From: Nocardioides sp. TF02-7
GTDB lineage: Bacteria; Actinomycetota; Actinomycetes; Propionibacteriales; Nocardioidaceae
Length of the DNA stretch: 64,000 nucleotides
Assembly (NCBI RefSeq): GCF_022437945.1
Contig: NZ_CP092535.1
Location: 3,844,001 to 3,908,000 of the forward strand
Direction: 5' to 3'
Positions 30,517-40,546 of this stretch are shown one piece after another (position 1 is the stretch's first letter; each line of letters starts with the position of its first letter). The notes below the pieces were generated by a model. It made no database searches. It was not told the origin of the DNA and was given only the letters and a program-made list of their open reading frames with translations. Made by a program: the position numbers and the translations under genes.

Positions 30517-31278
30517 ACGCCGCGGACGGGGAGGGGACGGCAGCCGAGGAGCACCCGCTCGGCACCGAGGCCGCACGCCAGATCGGCGTGGCGACCGTCG
30601 AGGCGCTGGTGCGGCACCAGCTCGCCTCGTCGCTGGGTGGCCGGCGCGGCATGCTCGAGGCCGGCGTGCCGGGCCTGGTGTTCACGGCGGTGTGGCTGCC
30701 GACCAAGGAGCTCGAGTGGGCGCTCGTGGGCAGCCTGGTCGTCGCCGGCGCGGCGCTGCTCCTGCGGCTCCTGCAGCGCAGCTCGGTGCAGTACGTCTTC
30801 AACGCGATCTTCGGCATCGGCATCGGCTGGGTCTTCGTGCGGTGGGCCGAGAGCCAGGGCGGGTCGGAGACCGACCAGGCGCTGGCCTTCTTCCTGCCGG
30901 GGATCCTGTTCAGCCTCGGCTACACCGTGCTGATGGGTGCGTCCTGCCTGGCCGGGTGGCCGGTCCTGGGCTTCATGCTGGGCGCGGCGACCGACGACCC
31001 GCTCGGGTGGCACGACAACAAGCAGGTCGTGCGCCTGTGCAACCGGCTCACCTGGGTGATGCTGATGCCCGGGGCGGTCGGCGTGCTGCTGCAGGGGGCC
31101 GGTGTGGCTGATGGGGCACTACGACGTCATCGACCCCGACGTCGCCGTCGCGGCGATCGCGATCCTCCGCACCGGGCTGGGCTGGGTGCTGCGGGTCGGC
31201 TCCTGGTCGCTGATGGTCTGGCTGCTGGCCCGCAACGCGACGCCGCTCGACGAGGCAGAGGCAGAGCCCGCCGGCTGA
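30513..31278 (+). CDS. DUF3159 membrane protein (one frame break)
   Basis: About 254 residues with five or six membrane helices. It starts with a soluble segment (AARQIGVATVEALVRHQLASSLGG) and has MLEAGVPGLVFTAVW, FNAIFGIGIGWVFVRWAE and LGWHDNKQVVRLCNRLTWVMLMPGAV, all DUF3159 features. One G too many near 31,100; restored reading LLQGPVWLMGHYDVIDPDVAVAA. The stop TGA abuts the TrkA stop on the other strand in the palindrome TGATCA. Confidence 0.82.
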
Positions 31279-31950
31279 TCAGCCGGGGTGCGCGGTCGGC
31301 GCGAGCAGCCGCTCGAGCTCGTCCTCGGCCTCGGCCGGCACGACGAAGAGCAGCTCGTCGCCGGACTCGACCGGCTGCTCCGGGGTGGGCACGTAGACCT
31401 GGCCGTCGCGGAGGATGGTGACGAGCGCGCAGTTCTCCGGGAGCGGGATCAGGCCCGAGGGCTTGCCGACGTACGGCGAGTCCGCCGGCAGGGTCATCTC
31501 CACCAGGTTGGCACCACCCTGGCGGAACGTGAACAGCCGCACCAGGTCGCCGACCGTGACCGCCTCCTCGACCAGCGCGGACATGATCCGGGGCGTCGAC
31601 ACGTTGACGTCGACCCCCCACGCCTCGGTGAACAGCCACTCGTTGTTGGGGTGGTTGACCCGCCCGACCGTCCGCGGCACGCCGAACTCGGTCTTGGCGA
31701 GCAGCGCGGTCACCAGGTTGGCCTTGTCGTCGCCGGTGGCGGCGATGACGACGTCGCACTTGTCGAGCCGCGCCTCCTCGAGCGAGGACAGCTCGCAGCT
31801 GTCGGCGAGCAGCCACTCCGCGTTGGGCACCCGCTCGGGACGGATGGCGGTGGCGGACTTGTCGATGAGCAGCACCTCGTGGCCGTTCTGGATGAGCTCC
31901 TGGGCGATGGAGCGCCCCACGGCGCCGGCGCCGGCGATCGCGACCCGCAT
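31279..31950 (-). CDS. ceoC: TrkA-family potassium regulatory protein (second of pair)
   Basis: 223 intact residues. The RCK_N Rossmann domain starts MRVAIAGAGAVGRSIAQEL (NAD loop GxGxxG) and the RCK_C domain covers about 145-215 with SGLIPLPENCALVTILRDG and VESGDELLFVV. TrkA proteins bind NAD(H)/ATP and gate K+ transporters at the membrane. The gene starts 10 bases after the first trkA gene. No K+ channel gene is in the window; the neighbouring APC permease is a candidate partner. Confidence 0.9.
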   Translation of the reverse strand: MRVAIAGAGAVGRSIAQELIQNGHEVLLIDKSATAIRPERVPNAEWLLADSCELSSLEEARLDKCDVVIAATGDDKANLVTALLAKTEFGVPRTVGRVNHPNNEWLFTEAWGVDVNVSTPRIMSALVEEAVTVGDLVRLFTFRQGGANLVEMTLPADSPYVGKPSGLIPLPENCALVTILRDGQVYVPTPEQPVESGDELLFVVPAEAEDELERLLAPTAHPG

Positions 31951-31960
31951 CGTGTCCTCC

Positions 31961-32626
31961 TCAGGCCTCGGGGTCCGGTCCGTGCTTCAGGACGTCGTAG
32001 GCCCGGTCGGCCTTGTCCTCACGGACGACGACGTGGAGCACGTCGCCCTCCTGGATGACGCTCTCGCCGGTCGGCAGCATGCCCTCGCCGAGCCGGTCGA
32101 TCCACGCCACGCGCGCCTGCGCCTGCTCCTGGAAGGCGCCGATCCGGTGGCCGACCCACGACTCCGGCACCATCATGTGGTCCATCCGGATCGTGCCGGA
32201 GGGGTCGCGGAAGTCGGGCTCGGCGCCCGCGGGCAGCAGCCGGCGCAGCACCTGGTCGGCGGTCCACTTCACCGTGGCCACCGTGGTGATGCCGAGCCGC
32301 TGGTAGACCTCGGCGCGGCCGGGGTCGTAGATCCGGGCCACGACCCGCTGGATGCCGAAGGTCTCGCGGGCGACCCGTGCGGCGATGATGTTGGAGTTGT
32401 CGCCGCTCGACACGGCGGCGAACGCGTCGGCCCGCCGGATCCCGGCCTTCTCCAGCACCTGCTGGTCGAAGCCCATGCCGGCCACCTTGTCGCCGTTGAA
32501 CCCCGGCCCGAGCCGCCGGAAGGCGTCGGGCTCGCTGTCGATCACGGCCACCGTGTGGTTCCGGTCCTCGAGGCTGCGCGCGAGGGTCGATCCGACGCGG
32601 CCGCAGCCCATGATCACGACATGCAC
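31961..32626 (-). CDS. ceoB: TrkA-family potassium regulatory protein (first of pair)
   Basis: 221 residues from GTG 32626 (HVVIMGCGRVGSTLARSLED, NAD loop GCGRVG). The RCK_N domain has VIDSEPDAFRRLGPGFNG and VVARIYDPGRAEVYQRLGI; the RCK_C domain ends VIQEGDVLHVVVREDKADR. Longer upstream starts exist, but a TATAGC -10 box 9 bases before this GTG supports it. It is divergent from the APC permease and shares a 43-bp promoter region with it. Confidence 0.9.
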   Translation of the reverse strand: MHVVIMGCGRVGSTLARSLEDRNHTVAVIDSEPDAFRRLGPGFNGDKVAGMGFDQQVLEKAGIRRADAFAAVSSGDNSNIIAARVARETFGIQRVVARIYDPGRAEVYQRLGITTVATVKWTADQVLRRLLPAGAEPDFRDPSGTIRMDHMMVPESWVGHRIGAFQEQAQARVAWIDRLGEGMLPTGESVIQEGDVLHVVVREDKADRAYDVLKHGPDPEA

Positions 32627-32635
32627 GTCGAGAAC

Positions 32636-32662
32636 GCTATAGCACCCGGCATGGCCTAACGT
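32636..32662. promoter_or_regulatory. Back-to-back leaderless promoters, ceoB and APC permease
   Basis: TATAGC (minus strand, 32641-32636) serves ceoB. TAACGT (plus, 32657-32662) lies 7 bases before the GTG of the permease. Both fit leaderless transcripts, and only 15 bp separate the two hexamers. Confidence 0.5.
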
Positions 32663-32669
32663 TCCTCCC

Positions 32670-34693
32670 GTGGGTGTCGGCGACGTCTCGAAGCGGATCC
32701 TGCTCGGACGCAAGCTCCGGAGCGCTCAGCTCGGCGAGACCCTGCTCCCCAAGCGGATCGCGTTCCCGGTGTTCGCCAGCGACGCCCTGTCGTCCGTGGC
32801 CTACGCCCCGGACGAGATCTTCATCATCCTGGCCCTGGCCGGCGTCGCGTTCTACTCGCTGTCGCTGTGGGTCGGCGTCGCCGTCGCCGTCGTGCTGCTC
32901 ATCGTGGTGGCGTCCTACCGCCAGAACGTGCACGCCTACCCCTCGGGCGGCGGCGACTACGAGATCGCCACGGCCAACCTCGGCCCCCGCGCCGGGGTCA
33001 CCGTCGCCAGCGCGCTGATCGTCGACTACGTGCTCGTCGTGGCGGTGTCGCTGTCGTCGGCCGCGCAGTACGCCGCCGCCGCGATCGACTTCGTCGAGGA
33101 CCACCGGGTGCTCGTGGCGGTGGTCCTGGTCGTGGCGCTCGCCCTCGTCAACCTGCGCGGCGTCCGGGAGTCGGGCACCTCGTTCGCCGTGCCGGCGTAC
33201 CTGTTCATGGTGGCTCTGGGCGGCATGTGCCTGTGGGGCGCGGTGCGGTTCGTCAACGGCACCCTCCCCGACGCGCCGAGCGCCGGGCTCGAGATCCTCC
33301 CGGCGCCGGGCTACGAGGACGACATCACGACGATCGCCCTCGTGTTCCTGGTGGCACGCGCCTTCTCCTCCGGGTGCGCGGCGCTGACGGGGGTCGAGGC
33401 GATCTCCAACGGCGTCCCCGGCGTTCCGCCGGCCCAAGAGCCGCAACGCCGCGACGACGCTGCTGCTGCTGGGCCTGATCGCGGTCACGCTGATGCTGAG
33501 CGTCGTGTCGCTCGCCAACGCGATGGACGTCAAGTACGTCGACCCGCACCACCTGGAGCGTCTCGTCGACGGCAACGGCGACCCGGTGGCGAGCGACTAC
33601 CACCAGGACACGCTGATCGCCCAGATCGCCCACGGGGTCTTCGACAACTTCTCGCCGGGGTTCTACCTCGTGGTGGTGGCCACCGGCATCATCCTCGTGC
33701 TGGCGTCCAACACGGCGTTCAACGGCTTCCCCGTGCTCGGCTCGATCCTCGCCAAGGACGGCTTCCTGCCGCGCCAGCTCGCTGCCCGCGGCGACCGGCT
33801 GGCCTACAGCAACGGCATCCTCATCCTCACCGGCATGGCGGTCGCGCTGATCGTGGCGTTCGACGCCGAGGTGACCCGGCTGATCCAGCTCTACATCGTC
33901 GGCGTCTTCGTGTCGTTCACGCTCAGCCAGCTCGGGATGGTCAAGCACTGGACGCGGCTCCTCGGCGCCGAGCGCGACCCGGCGGAGCGGCTGCGGATGC
34001 AGCGGGCCCGGGTGGTCAACGGCACCGGGTTCGCGATCACCGCGGCGGTGCTCGTGGTCGTGATGGTCACGAAGTTCATCGCCGGTGCCTGGATCACGAT
34101 CCTGGCGATGGGGTCGTTCATCGCGATCATGGTCGCCATCAAGCGCCACTACGACAGCGTGGCGCTCGAGCTCGCGGCCGACGAGGAGGACAAGGCGCTC
34201 CCGACCCGGGTGCACGCGATCGTCCTCGTCTCCAAGCTGCACAAGCCGACGCTGCGTGCCCTCGCGTTCGCGAAGGCGACGCGCCCCAACACCCTCGAGG
34301 GGTCTACGTCTCGGTCGACCAGGCCGACACGGCGCGGCTGTTGGAGGAGTGGGACGACCGCAACACCGGCGTGCCGCTGAAGGTGCTCCACTCGCCCTAC
34401 CGCGAGATCGTCAAGCCGGTCGTCGAGTACGCGACGGCGATCCGCCGCGCGAACCCGCGGGGGTGGTCGCGGTCTACATCCCGGAGTACGTCGTCGGTCG
34501 CTGGTGGGAGCAGCTGCTCCACAACCAGACGGCGCTGCGGCTCAAGGGCCGGCTGCTGTTCACGCCGGGCGTGATGGTGACGTCGGTGCCCTACCAGCTG
34601 CGGTCGTCGCAGGTCGCCCGCGAGCGCGAGGAGCGCGACGAGGCGCGGGGCGTCCGGGGCCGCCAGGTCGTCCGCGGGCCGGGACGCCGGTGA
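32670..34693 (+). CDS. APC-superfamily amino-acid/potassium permease (three frame breaks)
   Basis: About 675 residues with 12 membrane helices followed by a cytoplasmic domain of about 170 residues resembling a universal-stress fold (ALPTRVHAIVLVSKLHKPTL, VYVSVDQADTARLLEEW). The N-terminal helix has FPVFASDALSSVAYAPDEIF, the APC substrate loop. Breaks lie near 33,423 (one C extra; restored NGVPAFRRPKSRNAATT), 34,300 (one G missing; NTLEGVYVSVD) and 34,463 (one G missing; NPRGVVAVYIPEYVV). Relatives next to TrkA pairs may carry K+ (KimA-like) or amino acids. The stop overlaps the next start (GTGA). Confidence 0.85.
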
Positions 34694-35835
34694 CCGGCCG
34701 GTCCCGACGCCCCGGCCCCCGTCGGCCGCGCGCCCGCCGGCCCCGCGGACGGTCGGTCGTCGGCGAGCGGTTCGAGGTCGAGGTCGGACCGGTGGCGCAC
34801 GGCGGCCACTGCGTCGCCCGCGTGCCCGCCGGCGACGGCGGCACCCGGGTGGTCTTCGTCCGGCACGCGATCCCGGGGGAGCGGGTCGTCGTCGAGCTCA
34901 CCGAGGGCACCGAGGGCGACCGGTTCTGGCGCGGCGACGCGGTCGAGGTGCTGGCCGCCTCACCCGACCGGGTGCCGCCGCCCTGCCCGTTCTCCGGCCC
35001 GGACCGCTGCGGCGGCTGCGACTTCCAGCACGTGGCCCTGCCCCGGCAGCGGGAGCTGAAGGCCGAGGTGGTGCGCGAGCAGCTGCGCCGGCTGGCCGGT
35101 CTCGACGTCGACGTGGAGGTCGAGGCGGTGCCCGGCGACGTCGACGGCCTGCGCTGGCGCACCCGCCAGCGCTTCGTCCCGCTGCCCGGCGGCGGGTTCG
35201 GCATGCGCAAGCACCGGTCGCACGACGTGGTGCCGGTCGACGACTGCCTGATCGCGGCGCCGGGCGGGCCGTCGTACGAGGTCGGCGGCCACACGTTCCG
35301 CGTCGCCGCCGGCGGGTTCTGGCAGGTGCACCCCGGGGCGCCGCAGGCGCTGGTGACGGCCGTGCTCGAGGCGCTCGCACCCCGGCCGGGCGAGTCGGCC
35401 CTCGACCTCTACGCGGGCGTCGGCCTGTTCAGCCGGTTCCTCCTCGACGCGGTCGGGCCCGCCGGCCGGGTCGTCGCCGTCGAGGGCGCACCCGGCGCGT
35501 CCGCGCTGTCGCTCGAGAACTGCCCCGGCATCACCGCCACCGCGGGTGACGTCGGGGCCGTGCTGGAAGCGGACCACGACGAGCCGTTCGACGTCGCCGT
35601 CCTCGACCCACCACGCGCCGGCGCCCGGCGGCCCGTCGTCGAGCAGGTCGTCGCCCGCGGGCCGCGGGCCGTGGCGTACGTCGCCTGCGATCCCGCAGCG
35701 CTGGCCCGGGACCTGGCGGTCTTCGCCGAGCACGGCTACCGACTCGCGAGCCTGCGCGCGTTCGACCTGTTCCCGATGACGCATCACGTCGAATGCGTGG
35801 CGCTGCTGGAGAAAGCCGGCTCTGACCTGCGGTGA
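34690..35835 (+). CDS. TRAM-domain class I RNA methyltransferase (RumA/TrmA family)
   Basis: 381 intact residues from GTG 34690. An Arg-rich lead is followed by a TRAM domain (FEVEVGPVAHGGHCVARV). A Cys cluster CPFSGPDRCGGCDFQH fits a [4Fe-4S] site. The methyltransferase domain has ALDLYAGVGLFSRFLL (SAM loop), VLDPPRAGARR and YVACDPAALARDLAVF with the catalytic Cys. Family members make 5-methyluridine in rRNA or tRNA. The last codons (GAG AAA GCC GGC TCT GAC CTG CGG) use AAA and TCT, rare in this genome, just where the mobile element begins. Its 3' end may have been replaced by the element. Confidence 0.9.
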   Translation: MTGRSRRPGPRRPRARRPRGRSVVGERFEVEVGPVAHGGHCVARVPAGDGGTRVVFVRHAIPGERVVVELTEGTEGDRFWRGDAVEVLAASPDRVPPPCPFSGPDRCGGCDFQHVALPRQRELKAEVVREQLRRLAGLDVDVEVEAVPGDVDGLRWRTRQRFVPLPGGGFGMRKHRSHDVVPVDDCLIAAPGGPSYEVGGHTFRVAAGGFWQVHPGAPQALVTAVLEALAPRPGESALDLYAGVGLFSRFLLDAVGPAGRVVAVEGAPGASALSLENCPGITATAGDVGAVLEADHDEPFDVAVLDPPRAGARRPVVEQVVARGPRAVAYVACDPAALARDLAVFAEHGYRLASLRAFDLFPMTHHVECVALLEKAGSDLR

Positions 35836-35878
35836 CGTAATCCCCGATGCGCGGGCTCACGCTCACGCGTCCGCCTTA

Positions 35879-35911
35879 GGGCGCACTTTGGGCGCACTTT
35901 GGGCGCACTTT
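35879..35911 (+). repeat. Three tandem 11-bp repeats at the element's left edge
   Basis: GGGCGCACTTT occurs three times head to tail, 43 bases after the methyltransferase stop and about 185 bases from the integrase stop. The 259-bp gap 35,836-36,094 has no gene or tRNA. The repeats are candidates for integrase or excisionase arm sites in attL. Confidence 0.7.
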
Positions 35912-36094
35912 CGTCCAGAGCACCCTCTTCGGGCTCTCGCAAGCGGGACATTGGGCGTAGCGGGACTAGCGAGGATCTGCAGAGTCGCCGCAGACGGCCG
36001 CGGAGCGCACGGATGGGCTTCCCGGCCGACCGCGAGCCTGGTCGGTCGTCAGCGCAGCGTTCTCAGGCCGGCAGGGCCGTGCCGGGGATGGGCC

Positions 36095-37340
36095 CTATCT
36101 GTCGATTTCATTCCCATCGCGCGCTCCAGCGCCTGGAGCGAGGCGCTCGGTGGCGGCCCGGTAGTCCGGCACTACGAGTTTGCGGTTGATGTAGTGCCGC
36201 TCGGTGATCGTCGTTGACGTGTGTCCGAGCTGATTCTTGGCCGCCTCTGCGTCGTAGACCTCGTCGATCTCAGTTGCCACCGTCCGGCGAAAGGAGTGAG
36301 GCGTGACGCCCTGAAGAACCTCGAGGTCGGCATAGTCCTCGAGCAGGCGGATATGGCGCAATCGGCCCTGGATGTTGGTGGGGTAGTGCCAGGTGCCGTT
36401 GCGCGTGACGAAGACGGCGTCGAGGTCATTGGGCGTCTGGGCAAGCCTCCTACGGCGCAGCAGCGCCGCCGCCCAGTCGGGGAGCGCGATGGGGCGGATG
36501 GCGGCGTCGGTCTTGCCGTAGTCGACCCGCTTGCCTTTGGAGGTGATCTGCCCGTTGACCATCAGCCACGGAAACCAGTCGTCGTCGCCCCGGCGTGAGG
36601 GCGGAGGGCTCAGTTCGATGTCGGACCAGCGCAGGGCGAGTAGTTCACCGATGCGCATTCCGGTGGCGACCAGCATCTCGACGATGTCGGGTAGGTCGAC
36701 GCTCTTGGGGCCGTTTCGCTTCTCCGCGTTCGCCCACTCACGGATGGCTGCACGTACGGCATCCAGATCCGTCACGGGGACTGGCTTCTTCTTCCGTCGC
36801 GGCACCGGAACCGAGGGCACCGCGGTGGCCGGGTTGCCATTGATGGCTTCGTGGAAGATCGCCAGGTCGAAGGCCCGAACGAGGACGCTGCGGATCCGCT
36901 TGCGCATGTCGGCCGACACGCCGGAGCTGTCCAACGCGGCCTGGATAATGACCGGGCGGACGTGGCGCAACTGATAAGCGCCGAGTGGGTGATCCGTCTT
37001 GTCCTTGTCCAGGACCCAGCGGGCGTGAGATCGGTAGTACCCGAGCGTCTCCTTGCTGGGGGCCGCCATCGGCCTGCTCCATCTTCTCGAACCAGAGGTC
37101 GAGAAGGCGCTGCACGTTGTCGTCCGGGGCGAGGGCACCGTCGCCGAATGTGCCGGTGTGTTCGACAAAGAATGCTTTCAGGTTGTTCTTCGCCTTTGTC
37201 TTGGTCTCGCCACTCTTGCGGTATTCCCGCACCACGCCGTCGATGTCGCAGTAGCGGGCGCGGGCCAACCAGGTTCCGTTCGGCCGCTGGGTGCAGTTGA
37301 TCTCGCCGTAGGTGCCGACAATCAGTCTCTGCCTGGCCAC
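36095..37340 (-). CDS. int: Tyrosine site-specific integrase (one frame break)
   Basis: About 414 residues. The N-terminal arm-binding and SAM-like core domains (MARQRLIVGTYGEINCTQRP, KETLGYYRSHARWVLDKD) are followed by the catalytic domain. Its motifs are ATGMRIGELLALRW (first Arg), TPHSFRRTVATEID (His-x2-Arg), and QLGHTSTTITERHY with the nucleophilic Tyr. It integrates and, with the excisionase, excises the element. One C too many near 37,065 breaks the frame; restored reading EQADGGPSKETLGYY. Its start overlaps the excisionase gene by 19 bases. Confidence 0.9.
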
Positions 37341-37669
37341 GTCTCTCTTCCTCTGGCTGCTCGAGTACGGGTCCGGACGACCTTGCGCGCCGGCGCACTG
37401 GGCTTCTCCTCAATCGCCTGGGCGGCCTCCACCTGCTCCTCAGTGAAGGACTCCTCATGTGCTTCCAGCCACCGGTCGAGCTCGGAAAGGCGGTACTTGA
37501 GCCGGCCGCCGGCCTTGACGGCGCGGGGGCCGTAGCCGGGGCGGCGCACGCGCCACGTCAACAGCGTCGCCTTCGGCACGCCCAGATACCCGCAGGCGTC
37601 GTCAGTGTTCAGAAACGGGTCGTGGACCATCGAGACGACGGCGTCCGAACTGTTCATGTCGGCGGACAT
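37322..37669 (-). CDS. xis: Excisionase-like helix-turn-helix protein
   Basis: 115 residues from ATG 37669, which has AAAGGAG eight bases upstream. LNTDDACGYLGVPKATLLTWRVRRPGYGP is the MerR-like winged helix of HTH_17 / AlpA-type excisionases, with KAGGRLKYRLSELDRWLEAH as the wing. A basic tail ends at the integrase start. It likely controls integrase direction and transcription. Confidence 0.85.
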   Translation of the reverse strand: MSADMNSSDAVVSMVHDPFLNTDDACGYLGVPKATLLTWRVRRPGYGPRAVKAGGRLKYRLSELDRWLEAHEESFTEEQVEAAQAIEEKPSAPARKVVRTRTRAARGRETWPGRD

Positions 37670-37769
37670 CTGCTCTCCTTTGCTCGGGCTCACTCATGAG
37701 GTGGACGAGCTTCGCCAGCGCACGACCGATGGCCTCAGAGATAGGGGGACATCGGGACGCGCTCTCTTG

Positions 37770-39048
37770 TCATGCGGTCGGTGGATGAGGGGCGGCATGA
37801 AGATCGACGCGGCTCGCGCCCGGCGACGCCACGGCCGGCTCTGGCCGGGGCCGCAGGTACTCACGGGCCGTTCTGATGACCTCGAGGTCGGCGGCGCGGG
37901 TGACCGGCACGAAGCGCTCTCGAACCGGATGGACCAGCCGTCCGTCGCCGCTCACCAGCCGAGGGACGGACACCCGCTGGACGAATGCCCCGCGATCGAC
38001 ACCGGCTTCGAGGACATCGCTGATGCGTTCGTCGATGCCGCGGAAGAGCGTCTGGAAGCCTCCGAGCATCCGCGGCTCGATCACGGTGCCGGATGGCAAC
38101 GCCTTCATCCGGCTGACCGCGTTCGCGGCCTCTGCTGTGGCGCCGGCGCCGTTGCCGAGTCTTCCCCCGACGTTGCGGAGCTCGCGTTGGATCCGCGTGT
38201 ACGTCGCCGTGCGGGCTCGCCATTGCTCGGCCAGCTCGGGATCGACCCGCTCTGCGTATGGGATGAGCTGGGAGGTGAGCAGGCGCTGAGAGTCGACGAT
38301 CAGGCGCAGGTTCATGGCGTTCGGGAGCGAGTTCAGTCGGACCAGGAGGTTGTGCTCGGCCTGGAGCACTCCGAGGACCCCCGGCTTGGCGGGGCCACGG
38401 ATCGGCTTGGTCCGCGGTCGCCATCCGGTCTGGTCGACGCTGTAGTCGGGCTGTCCGAGGTTGACGTCGAGCGCCGTAGCAAGCGCGGCCCACCCGAGCC
38501 GGTCGCATCCAGCGAGCGGCTCCCACTCGGGCGTGTTCCGGTAGCGACGATCGAGCACAACCAGTGCCTGACTGATCGCCGCGACGTCGCCTGCGACAGT
38601 TCGGGCTTGGGCTGCCGTCAGATGCACTGCAAGGTCGGGCGCGGTGTCGTGCTCGGCGAGTGCCGCGGCCCTTGCCGCCAAGCGCCAGTGTTCGACAACC
38701 TCGTTCGGGCTCGGCGTCCCGATATCCGTACTAGATGCGGCCGGCCTCGTTGCCTGGTCGCGAGCGAGCTCCAGGGCCCCTAGCCAGCTCGCCCACTGCT
38801 GCGCCATGCTCGCTCGTGGCGCGGAAGGGGTCTGCCGGTTTATGCGGGATGTTCGGGAACGTGAGCGGCTGTGCCACACGGATGGCTTGCGCGCACCAGG
38901 TGAGGAGCGTGCGCCGGTAGCGCAGGATCTGTTGCCCGACCTCAGCCCGCTCGGTCGGCGAGTTCGCGGCGAGGCGGTGCATCACTCGGTGCTGACGCAG
39001 AAGCCCCGCCAACTCCGTCCGCATCTGAGCACCGTTCTCGCCGTACAT
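37770..39048 (-). CDS. Hypothetical element protein (one frame break)
   Basis: About 426 residues from ATG 39048, overlapping the previous gene (ATGA). It is mostly helical, with segments such as MRTELAGLLRQHRVMHRLAANS, AAISQALVVLDRRYRNTPEWEPL and NLLVRLNSLPNAMNLRLIVDSQRLL, and no membrane span. The frame shifts near 38,805, one base too many, joining PFRAT to MAQQWASWLGALEL. The type recurs next to integrases of actinobacterial elements, but I do not recognise a family. Confidence 0.6.
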
Positions 39049-39348
39049 CAGCCGATGTCCAGATCTTGCGCGTCGACGAGCATCGCGAGGATCAGCTCGA
39101 CCGAAAGCGGGTCGACTCCGTAGTTCTCGAGCCCCTCTACGGCGCTGCTGGCGACGGCGAGCAGGGAGGTCGCGGTCGTCTGTGAGATCGTCGGTGTCGA
39201 GTGCCGGGCAGTCGTCGCCGTGTACGCGGTCCAGTTCCAGCAGCACCCGCTCATACGCGGACGACGACTCGACGGTCAGTGCCCGGTCGGCCAGTGCAGC
39301 GACGTACGACCTGGCTTGCGCGAGGGTCTGTGCGTGTGGGAGGAGCAT
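39048..39348 (-). CDS. Small hypothetical element protein (one frame break)
   Basis: About 100 residues from ATG 39348: MLLPHAQTLAQARSYVAAL, then SSAYERVLLELDRVHGDDCP, and ending LENYGVDPLSVELILAMLVD. It is acidic and helical. One C too many near 39,173; restored reading DDRDLLAVASSAVEG. Its stop overlaps the next start (ATGA), so the pair is co-translated. GGAGGGAACC precedes the ATG. Function unknown. Confidence 0.6.
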
Positions 39349-39465
39349 GGTTCCCTCCTTCAGGGGTCGGGGATCGACCGTGCGACGACGATCGCCACCA
39401 GGCGTCTGGCGGCGCGAATGCTGTGGACGAACGTGGGCGCGACTTGGCTATGGAACGAATCCGGC

Positions 39466-40002
39466 TCACCCGATGAGTTGCTGGTTCGCGATCGCCTCGA
39501 TCCGGCGACGGCGCAGAACGTCCTCGCGAACGAAGTCGGCGAAGTCCTTGTCGCGGTCGCGGATCTCGATCTCACCGCCGGCGTCAGCAGGTAGCTCGCC
39601 GGGCCAGGTGGTCCGCCTGGTCGGGCGGTCGCGGTCGAGCCGTGTGCCGCAGATCGAGACCCAGTCCCGCAGCCGGCCGCGAGCTTCGGCGAACTCCCGC
39701 ATCCAACTGATGGGTGCCGACGGCGACGCCGACTCGTGGTAACAGCTGAGCCAGTGGCAGTGCAGTGCCGACAGCTCCCAGACGAGCTCGTCGTGGCGGT
39801 GCCAGTACGGCGGCACGATGTTCGGCGGGAGGCCGAACGTGCCCTTGAGCCACTTGACCCATTGGTCCAGGTCGTGCCACTCGATCTCGGCCTGCTCCGC
39901 GTCCAGGAGGTTCCAGTTGATCGGAACCGGCGGTCGCTCCAGGATGTCGGTCACGCTGCGGCAGCCGTCCGCGTCGTCGGGATCGTCCGGGTACGGACTC
40001 AT
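39466..40002 (-). CDS. DUF4913 family protein
   Basis: 178 intact residues. The core NIVPPYWHRHDELVWELSALHCHWLSCY and SAPISWMREFAEARGRLRDWVSICGTR is the DUF4913 pattern found on actinobacterial plasmids and integrative elements. It carries many conserved Trp and His residues and no export signal. It follows ssb by 11 bases, so the two are probably one operon. Role unknown, perhaps in element maintenance or transfer. Confidence 0.8.
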   Translation of the reverse strand: MSPYPDDPDDADGCRSVTDILERPPVPINWNLLDAEQAEIEWHDLDQWVKWLKGTFGLPPNIVPPYWHRHDELVWELSALHCHWLSCYHESASPSAPISWMREFAEARGRLRDWVSICGTRLDRDRPTRRTTWPGELPADAGGEIEIRDRDKDFADFVREDVLRRRRIEAIANQQLIG

Positions 40003-40013
40003 GGCGAGTCCGA

Positions 40014-40427
40014 TCAGAGGCCAACGGCGGGCGGCTGGGGCACAGGGGTCAGGGACCGGTCAGCAGCGTGCCGGCCGCGCTGGACGACGTAGTCGGTCTT
40101 GTTGACGTTGTGGCCGATCTTGCGGGCGACGAACTCCTCCTTGATGACATTGCCCTCGCGGCCGTCGATCTCGTACTCGTGGACGTAGCCGCTCGCGACG
40201 AACGAGTCGCCCTTGCGGAAGCGGGCGTAAGTCTCGCGGGCGGTGCTCTCGAAGGCGACCATGTCGTGGAAGGTCGGGTCGAGCTTCGTGAAGCTGCCGT
40301 CGACCCCCTTGCGCCACTGCTCGATGCCGACGCGCATGCGGCAGCACTCGGCGCCGGCCTTGGTGAAGTGCAGTTCGGGTGCTGAGGCGATGAAGCCGAC
40401 GAGGCTCATTTGGGTCGGAATCGACAT
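40014..40427 (-). CDS. ssb: Single-stranded DNA-binding protein
   Basis: 137 residues from ATG 40427, with AAGGAG upstream. The OB-fold is recognisable: MSLVGFIASAPELHFTKAG, CRMRVGIEQWR, FHDMVAFESTARETYARFRKGDSFVASGYVH and the strand VARKIGHNVNKTDYVVQR. It lacks the acidic DDDIPF-type tail of chromosomal SSB. It likely coats element DNA during transfer or replication. First gene of the ssb-DUF4913 unit. Confidence 0.85.
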   Translation of the reverse strand: MSIPTQMSLVGFIASAPELHFTKAGAECCRMRVGIEQWRKGVDGSFTKLDPTFHDMVAFESTARETYARFRKGDSFVASGYVHEYEIDGREGNVIKEEFVARKIGHNVNKTDYVVQRGRHAADRSLTPVPQPPAVGL

Positions 40428-40546
40428 CGGGACTCCTTCGTGGTTGCCGCGTCGCTGCTGGATAGGGACCTTCAGGAATCCAGGTGCACCCAGGTCGCCA
40501 GCCGACCGAGATTGGCATGCAATCCCGTCATCTGCCCGGGCGTCAG

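Noticed and set aside
35836..36094. tRNA gene as attachment site
   Set aside because: No cloverleaf or CCA-proximal pattern could be found in the gap on either strand.
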